A stretch of DNA of 64,000 nucleotides, from the NCBI RefSeq assembly GCF_029674545.1, contig NZ_CP121354.1, positions 6,209,001 through 6,273,000 of the forward strand, in the 5' to 3' direction. Source of the stretch: Mesorhizobium sp. WSM4904. Its GTDB lineage: Bacteria > Pseudomonadota > Alphaproteobacteria > Rhizobiales > Rhizobiaceae. A model generated the notes under the pieces. The model saw only the letters and a list, made by a program, of their open reading frames with translations. It ran no database searches and was not told where the DNA came from. Shown piece after piece: positions 18,709 through 27,774 of the stretch; the first letter of the stretch is position 1, and each line of letters starts with the position of its first letter. Made by a program: the position numbers and the translations under genes.

Positions 18709-20079
18709 ATGGGTCTCGAGCTTCCGATCCTTTGGCTTAGCATATTGATGTTCGGTGGTCTGGGCGTGCTTTTGCTGCTCGGATTGCCGATGGCCTTTTG
18801 CACCGGCAGCCTTGCCGTGCTTTTCCTCTTTCTGTTCGGCAATTCGGCCATGCTGAACATGCTGCCGTCTCGAGTCTTCCCATTCATGACGGATTATCAG
18901 CTCTCGGCGGTACCGCTTTTCATCTTCATGGCCGCGATTCTCGAGAAGGCGGGCATCATCGAGGAATTGTTCGACGTCGTCTACAAATGGCTGGGCGGGC
19001 TGAAGGGGGGACTCGCCTCGGCCACGGTGGTCTCTTGCACGCTGCTGGCCGCCATGGTTGGCGTGGTCGGGGCGACCGAAGTGACGATGGGGATGATCGC
19101 GCTCCCCGCTATGCTGCGCCGCGACTACGACGCCAAGCTCGCCTGCGGCTCGCTTCTTGCAGGCGGGACACTCGGCATCCTCATACCCCCTTCCGTCATG
19201 GCGATCGTCTATGCCGTCGTCGCGCAGCAGTCGCTGGGCGAGCTTTTGATCGGGTCGGTGTTTCCCGGGCTACTGCTGTCCGGGATGTACGTCGCTTACG
19301 TGACGGCGCGCTGCTACATCAATCCCAAGCTCGGCCCAGCGTTGCCACCAAACGAACGCATCGCATTCGCCGCAAAACTCAAGCTTTTGCGCCGCACGTT
19401 CATGCCGATATTGCTGATCCTGCTTGTGCTCGGTGTCATTTTCATGGGCATTGCCACGCCGGTCGAAGCTGCAGGCATCGGCACGTTCGGTGCCTTCATC
19501 GTCTGTGCCGCGCATCGGCGCCTGACCTGGGACACGATCCGGCAAGCCGGCGTCGCGACGCTCAAGGCAACGGCGATGGTCATGTGGATATTCTTCGGCG
19601 CCACCATGTTCGTCGGCTTCTTCATCCTGAAGGGTGGGCAGAACTTCGTCGCCGAGTCCATACTCGGCACAGGCTTGGCGCCTTACGGCGTTCTTGTTCT
19701 GATGATGATCATCCTGTTCGTCCTCGGCATGTTTCTGGACTGGGTGGGCATCCTGCTTCTCACCGTACCGATATTTCTGCCTATCCTTAAGTCGCTCGAA
19801 TTCGGCGGCACGTTCGGGTTAGCCGGCGTGGCTCCTGAAGATGTGCCGCTTTGGTATGGCGTCATTTTCATGGTCAACATGCAGATGGCGTTCCTGAGCC
19901 CGCCGTTCGGCTATTCGCTGTTTTACCTGAAGAGTGTTGCGCCACCGGAGATATCGATGGCGACTATCTTCCGATCCGCGGTCCCCTTCTTGTGCCTGCA
20001 GGCGATCGGAGTAGGATTGTGCATCGTGTTCCCCTCGATCGTCGTTTGGCTGCCGAAGGTCATGTACGGAGGCAACTGA
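18709..20079 (+). CDS. dctM: TRAP transporter large permease DctM
   Basis: A 456-residue membrane protein with about twelve hydrophobic segments, the transport subunit that couples uptake to a sodium gradient. Family features include FMTDYQLSAVPLFIFMA, the GGTLGILIPPS re-entrant loop, the matching second loop with FLDWVGILLLTVPIFLP, and FLSPPFGYSLFYLK near the end. It starts three bases after the dctQ stop, so the two subunits are translationally linked. The long form with an extra loop after GPALPPNE fits DctM partners of keto-acid and carboxylate systems. No terminator could be recognised in the following 100 bases. Confidence 0.93.
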   Translation: MGLELPILWLSILMFGGLGVLLLLGLPMAFCTGSLAVLFLFLFGNSAMLNMLPSRVFPFMTDYQLSAVPLFIFMAAILEKAGIIEELFDVVYKWLGGLKGGLASATVVSCTLLAAMVGVVGATEVTMGMIALPAMLRRDYDAKLACGSLLAGGTLGILIPPSVMAIVYAVVAQQSLGELLIGSVFPGLLLSGMYVAYVTARCYINPKLGPALPPNERIAFAAKLKLLRRTFMPILLILLVLGVIFMGIATPVEAAGIGTFGAFIVCAAHRRLTWDTIRQAGVATLKATAMVMWIFFGATMFVGFFILKGGQNFVAESILGTGLAPYGVLVLMMIILFVLGMFLDWVGILLLTVPIFLPILKSLEFGGTFGLAGVAPEDVPLWYGVIFMVNMQMAFLSPPFGYSLFYLKSVAPPEISMATIFRSAVPFLCLQAIGVGLCIVFPSIVVWLPKVMYGGN

Positions 20080-20178
20080 CCACATTGCGGTTTTCGTCAT
20101 CCGACGCTGCGGATCAATCGAATTTGATAGCTTTTCGCTTAAACGGCGTGACTTTTTTGCCTTCCTTTGCGCGCTGTC

Positions 20179-20514
20179 ATGAGATCGCTTCTTGAAACAA
20201 TCCTGGCTGCAAATGGGGGTGTATTGTTCTTGACCACTCTACGCTATCTCGCCCACGCCGTCCCGGGCGACGCAGTGCCTTTCCTGGACTGGCTTACCAG
20301 TCCACTCCATTTCAGCACGTTTTTGTGGGTCGTTCTTGGGACTCTATTCGGGATCAGCGCCCTGCAATTCCGACGGGGACGCCTTGCCAGTCGCGACACC
20401 CTGAAAGGAACAAGTAAGACTGATGACGGCCAGAGGCTGATTGGCAACACCTCAGGGAGTGGCGACAGCCGGCAAGCCAGCCCCCTTTCGCCGCCTTTGC
20501 AGCCAGAAAACTAG
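20179..20514 (+). CDS. Hypothetical small membrane protein
   Basis: A possible 111-residue protein with two hydrophobic segments (about residues 7-24 and 43-62) and a polar, serine-rich tail. I do not recognise it. There is no good ribosome site, and the tail may be non-coding. The opposite strand also has a short frame (20452-20640) with one hydrophobic helix followed by arginines, so the coding strand here is uncertain. Confidence 0.3.
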   Translation: MRSLLETILAANGGVLFLTTLRYLAHAVPGDAVPFLDWLTSPLHFSTFLWVVLGTLFGISALQFRRGRLASRDTLKGTSKTDDGQRLIGNTSGSGDSRQASPLSPPLQPEN

Positions 20515-20949
20515 GCCGAACAACAAAAGCGCCGGAAGCACAAACTGCGGTGACGACGTACGTTCGAAACGCCTGGGGAACAAGGCCGATCCGGTTGCGC
20601 TGGGCGACGTCAAGGCACTTCGCGATTCCATCGAGGCCAAGAGCAGCGCGTACTAAGTATTCTGCGACCGAGCGTCATATGGCATCCCCGCCGCTATATC
20701 GCAGCGTCGCTGGCATGCTTTCAATTGAGACAGGCCGAGCGTTGCACAATTAAGCGAACTCGCTAGCATCCTGGACGGGAGTGGCCTGAGCACGAAAGAG
20801 GGAGTTCCGTGGATCACGAGTCCATGCGGAGCTTGCGCCCCTTCAGCAGCCTGTGAGGAGATGGAGAGGCATCTCTATTGTTGCCTTTATCTGAGGCACG
20901 CTCATTTAGCCGGCGAGCGCTTACAGCGCGCCGACGACCTGGAGGCGCA

Positions 20950-22152
20950 ATGGACGAGCTGTCTATCCCGACATTGGGAATGATCCTACTTACGGCTTCG
21001 CTGGTTGCCATGACCTGCAGGCGATTGCGGCTTCCCTACAGCGTGGGGCTGGTTGCTGCCGGTATCGCGCTCAGTTTTTTGCCTGGCGTAGCCAAACTGC
21101 CTCTCAGCCCGGACCTGGTTTTTACTGTGTTCCTGCCGCCGCTGATCTTTCAGGCTGCCCTCGAAATCGAGTGGCGTCACTTTAGAGTGAACCTGCCGGT
21201 GACGGTGCTGCTCGCCTTTCCCGGTGTCGTGATTGCTGCTGCAGCGGTAGCTGCTGGAATGCGTCTTCTACTCGACTGGAGCTGGATCGGAGCAGGCCTC
21301 TTCGGCGTGCTCATTGCCGCCACCGATCCGGTGTCGGTACTGGCTGCCTTCAGGGAAATACGGGTCCAACCCCGCCTCGGACTATTGGTCGAATCCGAAA
21401 GCCTGCTCAACGATGGCGCGGCAGCCGTCAGCTTCGCAATCATGTTGGTGGTCGCTTCCGGCGCCAGTGCTACGCCATTGGCGATAGCGTCGTCATTTGC
21501 ATGGATGGTCGCAGGAGGCGTTGCCGTCGGTTCCACTGTGGCGGCCGTGCTTCTACTCGTTGCGGGGCGGACCGAGGATCACCTTGTCGAGATCACGCTT
21601 ACGACGATTGCCGCATACGGGTCGTTTTTGATTGCGGAGAAGTTCGGCACGTCTGGCGTTCTCGCAACGCTCACCGCCGGTTTGATGGTCGGGAATGTGG
21701 GTTGGAAGGGCGCAATATCGGCCAATGCGCGCAGCCATGTGCTCGCTTTTTGGGAATATGCGGCCTTCCTTGCCAACTCGGTCGTGTTCATCCTGATCGG
21801 CGGCCATGAAGCGCACCAGCCGCTTGCATTTTTCGCGGCAAGTTCGGCGGTTGCCGTCGTGCTCGTGCTGCTCGGTCGCATGCTGGCCATCTATCCACTC
21901 TGTGCCCTGCTAAATGGGAGCCCACTGAAGGTTGATCTCAAACATCAGCACATTCTCGTCTGGGGAGGACTGCGGGGTTCACTCGCTCTTGGGCTGGCGC
22001 TTGCCCTTCCCGAGAATATAGCCGAGCGCAGCGCGATCATCGTGACGGCCTTTGCGGTCGTAGCGTTCTCAATTTTTGTCCAAGGACTGACTATGCCTTG
22101 GCTGATAGGGCGGATGAGACTTACCGGGGGTAAGCGCGACAGTGAGGCTTAA
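20950..22152 (+). CDS. CPA1-type sodium/proton antiporter
   Basis: A 400-residue membrane protein with about twelve helices. It has the CPA1 hallmark ATDPVSVLAAF in the ion-binding helix, ESLLNDG in the next one and the conserved GGLRGSLALGLAL near the end, so it exchanges sodium or potassium for protons across the inner membrane. The ATG at 20950 follows GGAGG; the frame extends upstream to 20878 without a site. There is no long cytoplasmic C-terminal domain of the eukaryotic or NhaP2 type. It stands alone between gene-poor stretches, so context says nothing on its role beyond pH or salt balance. Confidence 0.9.
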   Translation: MDELSIPTLGMILLTASLVAMTCRRLRLPYSVGLVAAGIALSFLPGVAKLPLSPDLVFTVFLPPLIFQAALEIEWRHFRVNLPVTVLLAFPGVVIAAAAVAAGMRLLLDWSWIGAGLFGVLIAATDPVSVLAAFREIRVQPRLGLLVESESLLNDGAAAVSFAIMLVVASGASATPLAIASSFAWMVAGGVAVGSTVAAVLLLVAGRTEDHLVEITLTTIAAYGSFLIAEKFGTSGVLATLTAGLMVGNVGWKGAISANARSHVLAFWEYAAFLANSVVFILIGGHEAHQPLAFFAASSAVAVVLVLLGRMLAIYPLCALLNGSPLKVDLKHQHILVWGGLRGSLALGLALALPENIAERSAIIVTAFAVVAFSIFVQGLTMPWLIGRMRLTGGKRDSEA

Positions 22153-22690
22153 ATCAGTCTGTTTTGCTTGCGAAAAGTGTGGCAGATGGGGCCACCATGT
22201 CCCTTGGAAGAAACGTATTCACACCGGCAGAATTGAATTAGCACTGCTCGCGACAGTTTTTAATCGAGGCTAATCTATCGCGAGACTCGGGAGAAGAGGG
22301 CCTCGCGGATAATCGCCTACTACCAGGCTGGAATCATCGGCGAGGCGAAACTGAGCGAGCTTTCGCGGAGGCCCCTCGGTCGCTAATTGTCAATTCCCGC
22401 GGCAGCGGTGCTGGTGACCATTGGCGTTTTGGTTTGGTTTCTGGACCCGCCCTGAGGCGGTCTCTGACAATTTCAGCACGTATACCTCCGAGGGATGCAG
22501 CGTGGGGCGGCGAACATCATCGCGCCACCATTGGTCTGCGATTGTGGTCTACTTAGCCGAAGCGTCGAAGCCCAGTCCTCCTGTTCATAAAGCGCGCTGA
22601 GGCGCTGAGGCCTGCAAGGTATGGATGCTCTTTGGAGCGAGCCGAGGACCTTTGACTTTTGTTGGATACACATCGGGCGCGATCGGCGCC
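22153..22690. other. Stretch without a supported gene
   Basis: No frame here looks like a real protein and I see no RNA gene. It is part of the gene-poor zone from 20.1 to 25.0 kb. Confidence 0.45.
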
Positions 22691-22691
22691 G

Positions 22692-22919
22692 TCATGCTCG
22701 CCGGCGCAGTCTGGCGTTGGCGACGAGCAAGCTGAGCTCGGCGTCGGTCAAGCTGATCTGATAGCGTTGCGTGGAGTTCTTCGAGTAGATGTCATCTGCA
22801 ATTATCGAGATGGTGATCTCACCATTCTCACCGGTCTGCAAATCATCAATCTGCAGTGGCTCTGAGTACAGGCACTTCGGTGACCCTGGCTTTCGCCCAG
22901 GCTGTACGATCAAACGCAA
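22692..22919 (-). CDS. Hypothetical 75-residue protein
   Basis: A short frame with a TTG start at 22919 and a protein-like ending (ISLTDAELSLLVANARLRRR) with acidic middle. No domain recognised, no clear ribosome site, and no operon partner. Weak call; it could be a remnant. Confidence 0.3.
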   Translation of the reverse strand: MRLIVQPGRKPGSPKCLYSEPLQIDDLQTGENGEITISIIADDIYSKNSTQRYQISLTDAELSLLVANARLRRRA

Positions 22920-23252
22920 GTGTCCAATTCCGCTGTTTCCGGCAATTTGTTCTACGCAAGACGGGTGCCAAAGCTTCCGTCCCGAGATGAGACACTGGGA
23001 TAGCGGTGCCTGTGATCTAGCACGGAAGCTGCGTTGGCCTACTTCCAGCCTCGTCCTTATGGATGCGTGCCGAGTATTTCGGCAGGGGCGTATATTTCCT
23101 CGTCAGCCGGCGCCCTGTTTCGCTTCCGAGCTCGCCGGTCAGGCCCGGCCCTGCCAAGCCTACCCCCGCCGGAGTGCCGGGCCGCCCGCTGCTCATCTAT
23201 TCGTCGCGCCAGATGACCAGCTGCTTCAACGGATTTCCGTCAGCGACCCGGG

Positions 23253-23570
23253 ATGGAACGATTGTTGCACGACCTCTCCCCATGGATCATCCTTGGCCTC
23301 TTCGCATGGCTGATTTGGGGAGTACGGGCCGCATGGAAGAAGGACCGGCAGCACAAGCGAGCGACCGCATATTATCGCAAGGTGTTGGAGTTCTACAAAA
23401 CGGTCCACTGCACGGAAGACGAGAATGACACTGCGAACACCCTGGAATGGAAGCGTGAGTATGCCAAGCTATTGAACTGGTACACCGCCCACGATCCCGA
23501 GCACGGCGTCAAGGAATACGGATCAATATGGCGGAAGATTACCGCGAAATTGGATGACGATCACGAGTAG
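23253..23570 (+). CDS. Hypothetical protein with one N-terminal membrane helix
   Basis: A 105-residue protein with a single hydrophobic helix (residues about 8-27, ending in WGVRAAWKK) and a soluble, charged C-terminal part rich in Tyr, Trp, Lys and Glu. By the positive-inside rule the C-terminal part is cytoplasmic. The composition looks like a real protein, unlike the surrounding frames. No family recognised; the ribosome site is weak. It stands alone on the plus strand. Confidence 0.5.
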   Translation: MERLLHDLSPWIILGLFAWLIWGVRAAWKKDRQHKRATAYYRKVLEFYKTVHCTEDENDTANTLEWKREYAKLLNWYTAHDPEHGVKEYGSIWRKITAKLDDDHE

Positions 23571-23974
23571 CGGCCAAGTGCGATTTTCCGTTGCCATCAG
23601 GACGGATGTCAGGCTTGATGAAAATCTCAGCGGGTCGGCTCGTCCCCTAAACTCTAGCCACCTCTATGGCCCCTGCGAACTGAAGGCCGGTCGGCTCCCT
23701 AATCGGCCTTACCTTTTGGCCAAAGGCCGCACCGCAGCATCGATTCTGTTATCCAAGCGCCTGCTAATGTGATAGCGTGACTTTCAGGCTCGCGGCCGCC
23801 TGGTGTCTGTCCCCACACCCCGTCTCTGGGCGCTGCTGCGAGCGTCCTCGGCAAGAGGGCCGGTCGCTTCTTTGCCCTGGCGGTCGACCCTCTTCTCCTC
23901 GGCCGTGACGTTGCTATCCTAATTGTAGCTTCGCAGCTCGGTTGTCCCTCAAGAACCAATTTGTCCCAAGAGAA

Positions 23975-24011
23975 AAGCCCGTCGCGGCTAATGAGCGTTG
24001 GCGACGGGCTT
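23975..24011 (-). terminator. Intrinsic terminator without an obvious gene
   Basis: Perfect 11-bp stem (aagcccgtcgc at 23975-23985 with 24001-24011), 15-nt loop. Read on the minus strand the stem is followed by TTTTCTCTT, so it should end minus-strand transcripts. No minus-strand gene precedes it closely; the nearest is the ABC ATPase scrap at 24443-24586. An unannotated small RNA ending here is possible. Confidence 0.6.
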
Positions 24012-24157
24012 CCTGCGATTAGATGCGGCTACACCCTAAGGGACTGACCGCTCACCGTAACTCATCAAGCTGTGCATTCGCTCCAAAATGGGACAATTTT
24101 CTTCGCGTCCGAACCCGTTTGAGATAGTCTGCATAAGCCGCGCTGAGGGCGGCGGCC

Positions 24158-24370
24158 ATGTCAGTGTCGCGTTGCAGTGGTGTCTACTGCCCTGCTGATT
24201 TGGATATGCTCCAGCGGGTGTTTGACCGCTTGTGCGATGAGCGTCGCCTAGCCAAGAAAGACCGGGAGCAGCGGGAATACCTGGCTAAGGAACTGTTCCA
24301 ACTTTTCGATAACGGCACCACCGACGAAACTGCCCTACTGCGAGCGCTTTCGAAGCGCGGTAGGGCATAA
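24158..24370 (+). CDS. Small conserved-type rhizobial protein of unknown function
   Basis: A 70-residue, highly charged helical protein: CPADLDMLQRVFDRLCDERRL near the start, then KKDREQREYLAKELFQLF and DETALLRALSKR. I recall proteins with this layout as common in Rhizobiaceae genomes, but no function is known to me. No membrane helix or signal peptide. It lies alone between a terminator and a gene scrap. Confidence 0.6.
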   Translation: MSVSRCSGVYCPADLDMLQRVFDRLCDERRLAKKDREQREYLAKELFQLFDNGTTDETALLRALSKRGRA

Positions 24371-24442
24371 CCGTCTGGGTTGACCTCTTCCTTTTGCACA
24401 CGATGCCGCTATCCTCTCCACCAGCCCGCCGCTAGGTGTCCC

Positions 24443-24586
24443 TAACTTCGCAAGCTCGCGCCCCACCCTGCGACGATGAATTTCACCCGACGCGATCTCG
24501 CTCGTGCGATACGTGCCGACGAATTGCCCGTCTTTGAGAATCGTCAACTCATCCCCTACGGCAAGCACCTCGTCGAGGTGATGAGA
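24443..24586 (-). pseudogene. Scrap of a sugar ABC transporter ATPase
   Basis: About 48 residues resemble the part of an RbsA-type ATPase just after Walker B: SHHLDEVLAVGDELTILKDGQ, then FVGTYRTSEI and VGRELAKL. Compare LISHRLEEV...RDG in intact sugar ATPases. Nothing of Walker A, signature or Walker B is left. It probably records the loss of another sugar transporter from this gene-poor zone. Confidence 0.65.
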
Positions 24587-24658
24587 AACCTTGCAGGTTC
24601 GGCTGGCGGTGCAGGGGATGGATCGAGTCGTGCGTCTGGTGACGCGCAAGCCGATGCT

Positions 24659-24692
24659 TGGCGAACCTATTGGCGAACCTCGTGGCGAACCA
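24659..24692. repeat. Short tandem repeat, 12-base unit
   Basis: Nearly three copies of a unit of the form TTGGCGAACCTN, with the last copy beginning GTGGCGAACC. It lies just after the ABC ATPase scrap, in non-coding sequence. Confidence 0.7.
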
Positions 24693-25036
24693 CCCTACCA
24701 TTGATAAATAACGATAATGGTGGGCCCGGAGGGTGTGAGACTGCCAAAGAAAATCAATGGCTTACAGGATGGTTAGCCAACCCATATCCTTCGTATAATC
24801 TCGTATGGTCGGCGAACCAAATGACCAATATGAAGAGTGACTTGAAGCTGTTCCATGCGCAATTCAACCCTGCGTTAAGACGATCCCTCTCCTCTTTGAA
24901 TGCCCTCGACACTTCCTCAAGCGTTCCGCTGAACCAGCCGTTCTGAACCGAATCCGACTCAAGCATTCCATGGGGCAAACGGCGGCTCTGCGCCAAGAAG
25001 TGGGCTTAGCGATCGCGCAGGCCACCCAGCGAGTGG

Positions 25037-25804
25037 TCAGTGGTAGTAGATGCCGCCGTCGACGTTGAGCGCCTGGCCGGTGACGAAGGCCGAGAGATCC
25101 GAGGCGAAGAACAGCACCGGTCCGACGATGTCTTCTGGCGCGCCGAGGCGCTTCAGCGCCGCGACCTCCTCCCAATGGCGGATCGCCGCTTCGCTGCCCA
25201 GATTGTTCTTGCCCATTTCGGTCAGGATGATGCCGGGGCAGATGGCGTTGACGGTGACGCCGTCCATGCCGACCTCTTGCGCCAGCACGCGGGTCAGCGT
25301 GATCACCACCGCCTTGGTCGCGGCGTAGTGGCCCTGCGTCGGCACGCCCTGCCGGCCGGCGATCGAGGCGATGTTGATCACCCTGCCCGACTTCCTGGCG
25401 CGCATATGCGGTAGCACCGCCTGGCACATCATAAGCACGCCCTTGGCGTTGATGTCGAAATGCGCATCCCAATTGGCCTCGTCGAGATCCTGCAGCAGGC
25501 TGGGTTTCAGGATGCCCGCATTGTTGACCAGCACATCGATGCTGCCGGCAGCCTTGAGCAGCGCCTGCGCGGTCGCCTCGATGTCCTCCTTCTTGCTGAC
25601 ATCCATCGTATAGACATAGGCCTTGCGGCCAGCCGCCTCGATCTCGCCCTTGGTCACATCGAGCTCGGCCGCCTGTGAGGGCAGATCGGTGATTGCGACG
25701 TCGAAGCCAGCTTCGGCGAGCCCTTTGGCGAGCGCCCTGCCGATGCCGCGGCTGGCGCCGGTGACGAGAGCCGTCTTGCCCTTGGCTTCGGGGAGAATGG
25801 TCAT
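25037..25804 (-). CDS. SDR-family oxidoreductase of the third sugar operon
   Basis: A 255-residue classical short-chain dehydrogenase: TGASRGIG near residue 15, NNAG, the catalytic serine in IASIAG and YAATK as YxxxK; the C-terminus NVDGGIYYH is typical. Its ATG overlaps the stop of the PfkB kinase gene (25801-25804), so it is the last gene of the operon. It may oxidise a sugar or an aldehyde released by the aldolase. A second SDR of the operon (32154-32930) is distinct in sequence, so the two likely act on different intermediates. Confidence 0.9.
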   Translation of the reverse strand: MTILPEAKGKTALVTGASRGIGRALAKGLAEAGFDVAITDLPSQAAELDVTKGEIEAAGRKAYVYTMDVSKKEDIEATAQALLKAAGSIDVLVNNAGILKPSLLQDLDEANWDAHFDINAKGVLMMCQAVLPHMRARKSGRVINIASIAGRQGVPTQGHYAATKAVVITLTRVLAQEVGMDGVTVNAICPGIILTEMGKNNLGSEAAIRHWEEVAALKRLGAPEDIVGPVLFFASDLSAFVTGQALNVDGGIYYH

Positions 25805-26766
25805 GCTGCTTCCACCTTTGATGTCTTGACCCGAAGCGAGTTCATCGCCGCGATCGTGTCGTCGAATGAAACGAGCTTGCCGTCGGAGCCCAGCCCCATC
25901 GCCACCTTGGCGGCGACGGCGCTGGCAAAGCGTGCGGACTGCTTCAGGTCCCAGCCCTTGACGATGCCGACGATGATGCCGGCGGTGAAGGAATCGCCGC
26001 AGCCCGTGGTGTCGAACACGTCGACCTCGAAGGCTGGCAGATTGAAATCCTCGCCATGTTCGGGCGAGACATAGACGCCGCCGGCACCGAGCGTCAGGAT
26101 GCAATTCTTCACGCCTCTCGCCTTGAAGAAGGCGGCGACGCGGGCCGGATCGCGGTCATGCGCCATCTCGCCGGCTTCGTCGATGCTGGGCACGAAATAG
26201 TCGATGTAAGGAAGGCACGGCTCGACCAGTTTCCAGGTCTCCGGCGTCGCCTGGATCAGATCGAAAGTGGTGACACGGCCAAGCTCCTTGGCGCGCTTCA
26301 AGAGCCTGACCGTCGGCTCACCATCAAAACGCTTCAGCAGTCCGGTGCCGCCTACATGGACGACGGTCGCGTCGAGCGCCGCGTCGAGATCGGCCTCAAG
26401 AACGTCGAACAAGGTGGCGGTACCCGGCACATGCAATGCGGGCCGCTCGCCGTTCGGCCGCACCGGCAAGATGGTGGACGAGGTCTGGACGCTGCCGTCG
26501 CGGCGGACAAGGCTCGTCTCCAGACCGTATTTCTTCAACTTGGCGAGGAACCAATCGCCCATATCGTCGGTGCCGAGGGTGGTGACGGCGCGGGTCTTCA
26601 GGCCGAGGATGGCGCAGTCCATGCCGGTCGCGCCCGCCGTGCCGGCGATGGTCATGCGGATCTCCTCGATATAGTCGGCCCGGCCTCCTTCGGGGATGCG
26701 CGAGACTGGACGTCCGAGTATGTCAAGGACGTAGAAGCCGATCGAGCTGACGTCGAATTGGGGCAT
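25801..26766 (-). CDS. PfkB-family carbohydrate kinase
   Basis: A 321-residue ribokinase-fold kinase. The second PfkB signature DTTGCGDSFTAGI, with the catalytic aspartate, is near residue 245, and the TLGTDDMGDW segment is near residue 64. It should phosphorylate a ketose or a related sugar with ATP. It overlaps the downstream SDR gene by four bases and follows the permease gene by 21. A class II aldolase in the same operon suggests that the phosphorylated product is then cleaved. Confidence 0.9.
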   Translation of the reverse strand: MPQFDVSSIGFYVLDILGRPVSRIPEGGRADYIEEIRMTIAGTAGATGMDCAILGLKTRAVTTLGTDDMGDWFLAKLKKYGLETSLVRRDGSVQTSSTILPVRPNGERPALHVPGTATLFDVLEADLDAALDATVVHVGGTGLLKRFDGEPTVRLLKRAKELGRVTTFDLIQATPETWKLVEPCLPYIDYFVPSIDEAGEMAHDRDPARVAAFFKARGVKNCILTLGAGGVYVSPEHGEDFNLPAFEVDVFDTTGCGDSFTAGIIVGIVKGWDLKQSARFASAVAAKVAMGLGSDGKLVSFDDTIAAMNSLRVKTSKVEAA

Positions 26767-26787
26767 GGCTGACTTAACCTTTCGAAC

Positions 26788-27774
26788 TCAATGGGCGGCG
26801 CGGCGCAGACCAAAGCTCGCGGCGAGCACCAGGAAGACGAGCACGCCGATGCCGACCTGCTGCCAGTAGAAATTCCAGCCCACCAGCAGCAGCCCGTTCT
26901 TGACGATAGCGAGCAGCAACACGCCGAGCAGCGTGCCGATGACCGAGGGCTTGCGCTCGCGGCTCAGCGTCGTGCCGATGAAGGTGGCGCCGATCGCGTC
27001 GAGCAGAAAGGCATTGCCCGACAGCGGCACATAGGATTTCACCGTTGCCGACAAGAGAATGCCGGTCACGCCGGCGAGCAGCGCGCACAGCACATGCACC
27101 ATCGACAATTCGCGCGGCACGCGGATGCCGGAATACCAGGCCACACCCGGCTGCGCGCCCATGGCCTGGACATAGCGGCCGAAGACCGAGCGATGCAGCA
27201 GGAGATGGACCGCGACCGCCAGGACGATCAGCACGATCACCGGTGTCGGTATCCCGAACAGAGTAGTGCGGGCGATGGCGTTGAACTGGTCTGCCGCATA
27301 ACCGCTTGTGAGGTAGATCGGCTGGCCGCCGCTGGTGGCAAGCTGCTGCGTGCTCTGGCCGATGAAGAGCACGCCGAGCGTTGCCAGGAACGGGCTGATG
27401 TTGAGCCTGGTGATCAGGATCGTGTTGAGGATGCCGACGATCAAAGCGGCGCCAAGTCCGCCGGCGACGCCGACCACGCCGCTGTAGCCGGCGGCCAGAA
27501 GCATGACGAAGATCATGCTTGCCATGTCGACCGAGACGCCGACCGAGAGATCGATGCCGCCGGACGAGATGACGATTGTGAGGCCGAGCGCCACGATCGC
27601 CAGCATGACGACGTTGTTGACCAGCACGTTGAAGAGGTTGGCCGGCGTCAGGAAGGTCGGGCTCGCCACCGAAAAGAAGACGACGATGGCCGCGAAGGCG
27701 ATGAGCACGCTGTATTTGGCGAGGAAGCCGCGCACACTCACCTTAGCCGAGTTGTCGTTGGCCGAGACGTTCAT
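26788..27774 (-). CDS. Sugar ABC transporter permease (CUT2), second of a pair
   Basis: A 328-residue permease with about nine membrane segments and the hallmark SSGGIDLSVGV. The coupling loop reads GAQPGVAWYSGI, departing from the usual GGNPEAARLAGI of its partner and of the other permeases in this window, so it probably contacts the ATPase differently. The start at 27774 overlaps the stop of the partner permease gene (ATGA). Two non-identical permeases suggest a heterodimeric pore. Confidence 0.9.
   Translation of the reverse strand: MNVSANDNSAKVSVRGFLAKYSVLIAFAAIVVFFSVASPTFLTPANLFNVLVNNVVMLAIVALGLTIVISSGGIDLSVGVSVDMASMIFVMLLAAGYSGVVGVAGGLGAALIVGILNTILITRLNISPFLATLGVLFIGQSTQQLATSGGQPIYLTSGYAADQFNAIARTTLFGIPTPVIVLIVLAVAVHLLLHRSVFGRYVQAMGAQPGVAWYSGIRVPRELSMVHVLCALLAGVTGILLSATVKSYVPLSGNAFLLDAIGATFIGTTLSRERKPSVIGTLLGVLLLAIVKNGLLLVGWNFYWQQVGIGVLVFLVLAASFGLRRAAH

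Noticed and set aside
20452..20640. Minus-strand 62-codon frame with a hydrophobic helix followed by arginines
   Set aside because: Resembles a sorting-tail end, but there is no signal peptide, no ribosome site and no sorting system near; composition by chance is as likely.
22789..23313. Plus-strand frame of 174 codons
   Set aside because: Cys/Pro/Arg/Ser-rich without protein-like pattern, overlapping two better small candidates.
24659..24692. CRISPR array seed
   Set aside because: The units are adjacent 12-mers without spacers.
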